Assembly: GCA_964535155.1 (NCBI GenBank)
Contig: CAZHSR010000004.1
Coordinates: 1 to 34,501 of the forward strand
Length of the DNA: 34,501 bases
Source of the DNA: JAGPFW01 sp964535155
Lineage (GTDB): Bacteria; Patescibacteriota; WWE3; UBA101185; UBA10185
Direction: 5' to 3'
Shown: in pieces, positions 31,003 to 34,501 of the stretch
Layout: every line of letters begins with the position of its first letter
Position numbering within the stretch: position 1 is the stretch's first letter
Translations under genes and position numbers: made by a program
The notes under the pieces: model-generated
Told to the model about the DNA's origin: nothing
The model's input: only the letters and a program-made list of their open reading frames with translations
Database searches by the model: none

Positions 31003-33887
31003 TACTCTAGTATTTCTGATATTAAAGGTTCGGGAGGCTTCACTGGAAGATACCCCAAAATCCAATCGCCATCAGCCTGTACAGAAGAAATGCGAGGAAA
31101 ATCTTCTTTTAGAGAAGAATACCTACTGCCTTTTGTAATAAAAACAATCTGCTTATTATCCCCAGCACTTTTTAATCTTTGCTTCAAAGGGGAATAATCA
31201 ACTTGTTCATAAGGACTATCTGAATAAAAAAGTATTAACGGGAGTTCAATCCTATCGGCATACACTTTTTCACCTAACCCAAAATGCACATCTTTTAACT
31301 TTAACAACTTTGCTTGAGAACCTGTTAAATCACCTGTATAAACCATGTGCTTGTGGTAATAAAAATAGGTCAAGCCAAAAACTGTTATTGCAAAATATGA
31401 AAGGAACACGCCTACTAAAGGGATTTCTTTTGGTGTAAATAACTTTCTCAGGGGCTTACTCCTTAAATTGCATAAAACAAAAAACATCCATTGAGTGGCA
31501 TCTCTAATAAAGATTCCTACAAACATTACAGCCACTGGGTAAATTGGGGTCATATACCAAATCAATTTTGACTTTGCTATTGAAAAAAACAGAAAAATAA
31601 ACAGAGACCAAACCAAAAGGAAAACAAATTTTTTCTGCTTCTTAACAGCTTTAAAGATCCCGTATGCAAAAGCTGGAATTAAAGCCACAAACCAAATTCG
31701 CATACTCACCTTCATTACAATTAAATACCAGAAAAATGGCTGACCCTTATCTTCAATTGCTGTCAAGGCGCGATCAAACACATGATACCCAATATAATTT
31801 GCCCAAAAATCTGCTCCGAATTTTAAGTGCATATATAAATGCCAAGGTAGCACTATTATTAAGGCGTAAATGAAAAGCAGGGAATAATTTTTAACCAACT
31901 CAACCGAAAGTTTTTGTGCCCTTGTAAAAAACAAATATAGCTCATATAAACCTATTATTGCAAAAGGCAAAAGACCCACAACTCCTTTTGTCATAATTGC
32001 AAGTCCAATGGAAAGTCCAGACAAAAGCCATAGGGAAGACTTCTTGTTTTGTTTTGCATAATAGTAAAAGTAAAGCGCCAGAGTTATAAAAAAGGTCACA
32101 GAAACATCCATCATGGAAGCCCGTGCGTAATATAAAAAGTGAACCGATGTAAGCAGCGCTAATCCCGAAATAAAGGCGGCTCCTTTTCCAAAGAGCTTTT
32201 TTGCCCAAATATAAACTAGCAAAATTGTTGAAAAGCCAAACATAGCCGAAGGGATTCTTGCCGCCCATTCCCCTACTCCCATGAGTTTCATAAACCCAGC
32301 CATCAACCACATCATAAGCGGGGGCTTTTCAAACCAGACTTTCCCTGGCACCCATTCCATTACTAAATATTCACTTGTCTTTACCATGTTTTTAGAAACG
32401 CCTGCATAAATGGCCTCGTCCCAAGGAATTAAGTGATTTTTACCTAATGAGATGAAGATTAATGCAAACGAAAGGGTTGATAAAAGGATGAAACCTAGAT
32501 CTAGGCGATTTTTTAAAAATGAAACCATTTGATTTACACCAAAATCTTTTCCTAAAGAAGAAACAGCATACATGAAATACAAAAACAGGACTAAAAAGAA
32601 AAATTCACTGTTATATGAGTAAAAAATGCCCGCAACCAACCATCCCAGAATGGAGGCAAACATGGCGGAGGACAACAGGGTTTGTTCTTTAGATTCAGTC
32701 TTAAAAAATAAGTATAAAAGAGAGCCCAGTATTAGAGTCATGAACAAAACAAAGATAGATAAGCCTACTAAACCAGTTTCAGATAAAACTTCCCCCCAAA
32801 TAGTATGCGCAGGAACCCTTGTGGTAAAAGCAGCGGGATCTCTACCAAAGTACTCGGCAGCGATGCTGGTATCTGCAAAGTGTTCAAAAAATCCCCCATA
32901 TCCGCCACCTAAAACGGGGTACTTATTAAATATTTCTATGGCGCCTTTAATAAGCATAAAATGGGCATCAAATGAATCCATGCGATAGTGGAAAAAGTTA
33001 TTAATTTTTTCTCTTAAAGGACTGCCGTGGACACTGTATTCTGATAGGAAAATTCCCGTAAAAAAAGCTAGGACTAGGCCAATTGCAAAGATTCCTTTCT
33101 TTCCGAATCGCTTAAAAAGCAGAAGCAAAACAAAAGTTAAACCCGCAACACCTGCCAAAATCCATGAGGTTCGTGAATTTGTAAAGAGCAAGACTCCTGA
33201 CATAGGAAGAAGCATTAGGGAATACAAAAGCGCATGCTTTATTTTCTTTGCTGACAGGATTAAGGCTCCCAAAACAGGTAATAGAGCTGCTAACAAGCCT
33301 CCAAAGTGATTTACATCCCAAAAAAGCGATCCCAATCGAGGAAACTTATCTGGAATATTCCATAAAGCTCCAATTATTTTTCCTGCAGAAAGGTACAAGT
33401 AAGCTTGAAAATAGGCAAAAAGACAAAGTGCAAAAAGGATGAAAATGTAAGTTTTTATGTAAGCTAATGTTTGATGGGGAGCATCTTTTAAGTAAAGATA
33501 AAGGAAAATTCCTAGGGAAACTATTGTTGTAAAAAAGGCTAGCAAATTAATGCTTGCACCAAGGTTTTTTGTAAAAAATAGGGACAAAACCCTAACAAAC
33601 CAAAGTGCGACCAACAGCATGATGAAGGGGTCCTTTAATTTTGCAAAAATCGGTTTTAAGGTTTTCTTTTTAATGACAGAATATGCCACAATTCCGCACG
33701 ACCAAGCAAGAAAAGCTAACATAAAGACTCGAATGGGCAAAAAATTCCAAGAATAAATTTTAAAAAGTTGCTTATGTAAAAGCACGGAAAGCACAAGCAG
33801 GACATGAATTGCTAATTTTTTGTCTGTCAAAAGCAGTAACAAGGAGGAAAAAAATATTATTGGTATTAAAACTAATTCTATGTTCAT
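30999..33887 (-). CDS. O-antigen ligase/polymerase domain fused to a GT-C (ArnT/PMT-like) glycosyltransferase
   Basis: 962 aa with two membrane enzymes in one chain. Residues 1 to about 455 form a Wzy/WaaL-type domain: about 11 helices, with the RLGSLFWDVNHFGGLLAALL and TNSRTSWILAGVAG loops and a large outer loop (YRMDSFDAHFMLIKGAIEIF through VPAHTIWGEVLSETGLVGLS, with the conserved His). From about 465 a PMT_2/ArnT-like GT-C domain begins: NHLIPWDEAIYAGVSKNM with the catalytic-type Asp-Glu near residue 487, KPPLMMWLMAGF, YYARASMMDVSVTFF and TKGVVGLLPFA, then a C-terminal soluble part. Each domain looks complete. It uses lipid-linked sugars outside the membrane: one to polymerise or ligate, one to transfer single sugars. 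It starts 6 nt after the upstream GT4 gene. Confidence 0.88.
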   Translation of the reverse strand: MNIELVLIPIIFFSSLLLLLTDKKLAIHVLLVLSVLLHKQLFKIYSWNFLPIRVFMLAFLAWSCGIVAYSVIKKKTLKPIFAKLKDPFIMLLVALWFVRVLSLFFTKNLGASINLLAFFTTIVSLGIFLYLYLKDAPHQTLAYIKTYIFILFALCLFAYFQAYLYLSAGKIIGALWNIPDKFPRLGSLFWDVNHFGGLLAALLPVLGALILSAKKIKHALLYSLMLLPMSGVLLFTNSRTSWILAGVAGLTFVLLLLFKRFGKKGIFAIGLVLAFFTGIFLSEYSVHGSPLREKINNFFHYRMDSFDAHFMLIKGAIEIFNKYPVLGGGYGGFFEHFADTSIAAEYFGRDPAAFTTRVPAHTIWGEVLSETGLVGLSIFVLFMTLILGSLLYLFFKTESKEQTLLSSAMFASILGWLVAGIFYSYNSEFFFLVLFLYFMYAVSSLGKDFGVNQMVSFLKNRLDLGFILLSTLSFALIFISLGKNHLIPWDEAIYAGVSKNMVKTSEYLVMEWVPGKVWFEKPPLMMWLMAGFMKLMGVGEWAARIPSAMFGFSTILLVYIWAKKLFGKGAAFISGLALLTSVHFLYYARASMMDVSVTFFITLALYFYYYAKQNKKSSLWLLSGLSIGLAIMTKGVVGLLPFAIIGLYELYLFFTRAQKLSVELVKNYSLLFIYALIIVLPWHLYMHLKFGADFWANYIGYHVFDRALTAIEDKGQPFFWYLIVMKVSMRIWFVALIPAFAYGIFKAVKKQKKFVFLLVWSLFIFLFFSIAKSKLIWYMTPIYPVAVMFVGIFIRDATQWMFFVLCNLRSKPLRKLFTPKEIPLVGVFLSYFAITVFGLTYFYYHKHMVYTGDLTGSQAKLLKLKDVHFGLGEKVYADRIELPLILFYSDSPYEQVDYSPLKQRLKSAGDNKQIVFITKGSRYSSLKEDFPRISSVQADGDWILGYLPVKPPEPLISEILEY

Positions 33888-33893
33888 ATTTTC

Positions 33894-34501
33894 TTAAGAT
33901 TTAGGCTCTCCTAAAACCTCTTGATAAACCTCGAAAGTCTTTTTTGCAGCATTTTTCCATGTTAAAGATTGTCTCATAAAATCTGGGATTGCCTTTGGCT
34001 CTGCAAAATAAGCTTCTTTGATAGCGTTTTTGATAGAGTTAACATCCTCGGGCACACAATAATATGCCAAATCCCCCAAATACTCTTTAGCCCTTTCACC
34101 AGAGGCAACGGCGTTTGCTCCACAGAAAAGGGCCTCCAGACTTGTTAAACCTGTGGTCTCAAACCAACTGGCTGAAATTCCTACTTTGGCAAAGTGGTAA
34201 TAGGAAGGCATTTCTTTATATGGTACCTGCTCAATGTGATGGATCCATTCTTTGCCTTTTATTGCCTGGGAAAACTTTTTTGTATACTCAAAATGCCTTG
34301 ATTTCACTGTTTTGCCAATAAGAACTAGTTGTAGGTCCTCTTCTAATTCTTGTCGCAAGGCTTCAACAGCTTTAATAATGTTTAATTGGTTCTTTCTAGG
34401 CTCTATACGGCCAACACATATTAAGTTGTTCCCATAGTCCAAGGGATTATCCCTCGCACTAGAGGTTAAAAAAAGCTCCCCTACTCCATTTGGCACCAGA
34501 G
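33894..34501 (-). CDS. GT4 family glycosyltransferase (5' part outside window)
   Basis: The last 202 residues of a GT-B enzyme; the frame is open at the window edge and begins with the VPNGV linker typical between the two domains. The donor domain is complete: LICVGRIEPRKNQLNIIKAV, LQLVLIGKTVKS, YHFAKVGISASWFETTGLTS with the Glu pair in ETTGLTSLEALFCG, and NAVASGERAKEYLG. It is first in the visible operon ahead of the ligase-GT-C fusion. GTG at 34496 is an internal Val, not a start. Confidence 0.9.
   Translation of the reverse strand, partial: LVPNGVGELFLTSSARDNPLDYGNNLICVGRIEPRKNQLNIIKAVEALRQELEEDLQLVLIGKTVKSRHFEYTKKFSQAIKGKEWIHHIEQVPYKEMPSYYHFAKVGISASWFETTGLTSLEALFCGANAVASGERAKEYLGDLAYYCVPEDVNSIKNAIKEAYFAEPKAIPDFMRQSLTWKNAAKKTFEVYQEVLGEPKS

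Noticed and set aside
34494..34496. GTG as the start of the last GT4 gene
   Set aside because: It falls inside the VPNGV linker of GT4 enzymes, so the N-terminal domain lies beyond the window.
1..34501. Recoded TGA (code 25) as in Gracilibacteria/Absconditabacteria
   Set aside because: Genes such as uvrB and the PIN partner end at TGA at the expected family length, and no in-frame TGA is needed inside any gene.
1..34501. CRISPR array or insertion sequence
   Set aside because: No regularly spaced repeats and no transposase or terminal inverted repeats with target duplications were seen.

Overview
The window reads as a chromosomal segment of a low-GC bacterium with a small genome, most likely a Patescibacteria / Candidate Phyla Radiation lineage. 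This rests on the mix of genes (a DUF4012 protein and GT4 glycosyltransferases, a short mraZ-rsmH-ftsL-ftsI cluster, fused multidomain membrane proteins, very short gaps), on short divergent housekeeping proteins and on scarce Shine-Dalgarno sequences. TGA ends several genes (for example uvrB), so the genetic code is the standard one. No rRNA, tRNA, IS element or CRISPR array was seen. The lineage is an inference from style, not from a marker gene.

Layout. 1-523: the end of an unknown gene, a small hypothetical gene and its terminator. 530-8718: uvrA, a Panacea/RelE-type toxin-antitoxin pair on the other strand, a class A penicillin-binding protein and uvrB. 8795-11361 (+): a coiled-coil protein, lexA and a DedA-phosphatase fusion. 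11365-14877 (-): ppsA-eno operon. 14953-16989 (-): response regulator and histidine kinase. 17030-20991 (-): mraZ-rsmH-ftsL-ftsI with its MraZ operator, followed by yraN. 21011-21942: a large hairpin and a PIN-domain toxin-antitoxin pair. 21957-24165 (-): recO and glyS. 24200-29045 (-): a polysaccharide operon (two GT4 enzymes, a polyprenyl-phosphate sugar-1-phosphate transferase, DUF4012). 29066-29798: a small unknown gene flanked by two copies of one structured RNA. 29830-34501: flippase, then an O-antigen-ligase/GT-C fusion and a partial GT4 enzyme. No gene-free stretch exceeds 300 bases.

Two signals stand out. First, the approximately 85-nt RNA copies at 29066-29152 and 29676-29760 each carry their own minus-strand promoter (TTGCGA or TTGCAA, 17 nt, TATAAT or TATACT). 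They fold into the same shape with compensatory changes, and the non-Watson-Crick pairs become G-U pairs only on that same strand. With the small gene between them they look like an undescribed protein-RNA module. Second, about fourteen first-in-operon genes have a -10 box ending 6 or 7 nt before the start codon, so most mRNAs here are probably leaderless; lexA, mraZ and the gene at 180 are the exceptions with real leaders.

Working together, the genes cover nucleotide-excision repair with a likely SOS repressor, peptidoglycan synthesis and division, the PEP/2-phosphoglycerate step of central metabolism, one two-component system, and assembly and export of a surface polysaccharide.
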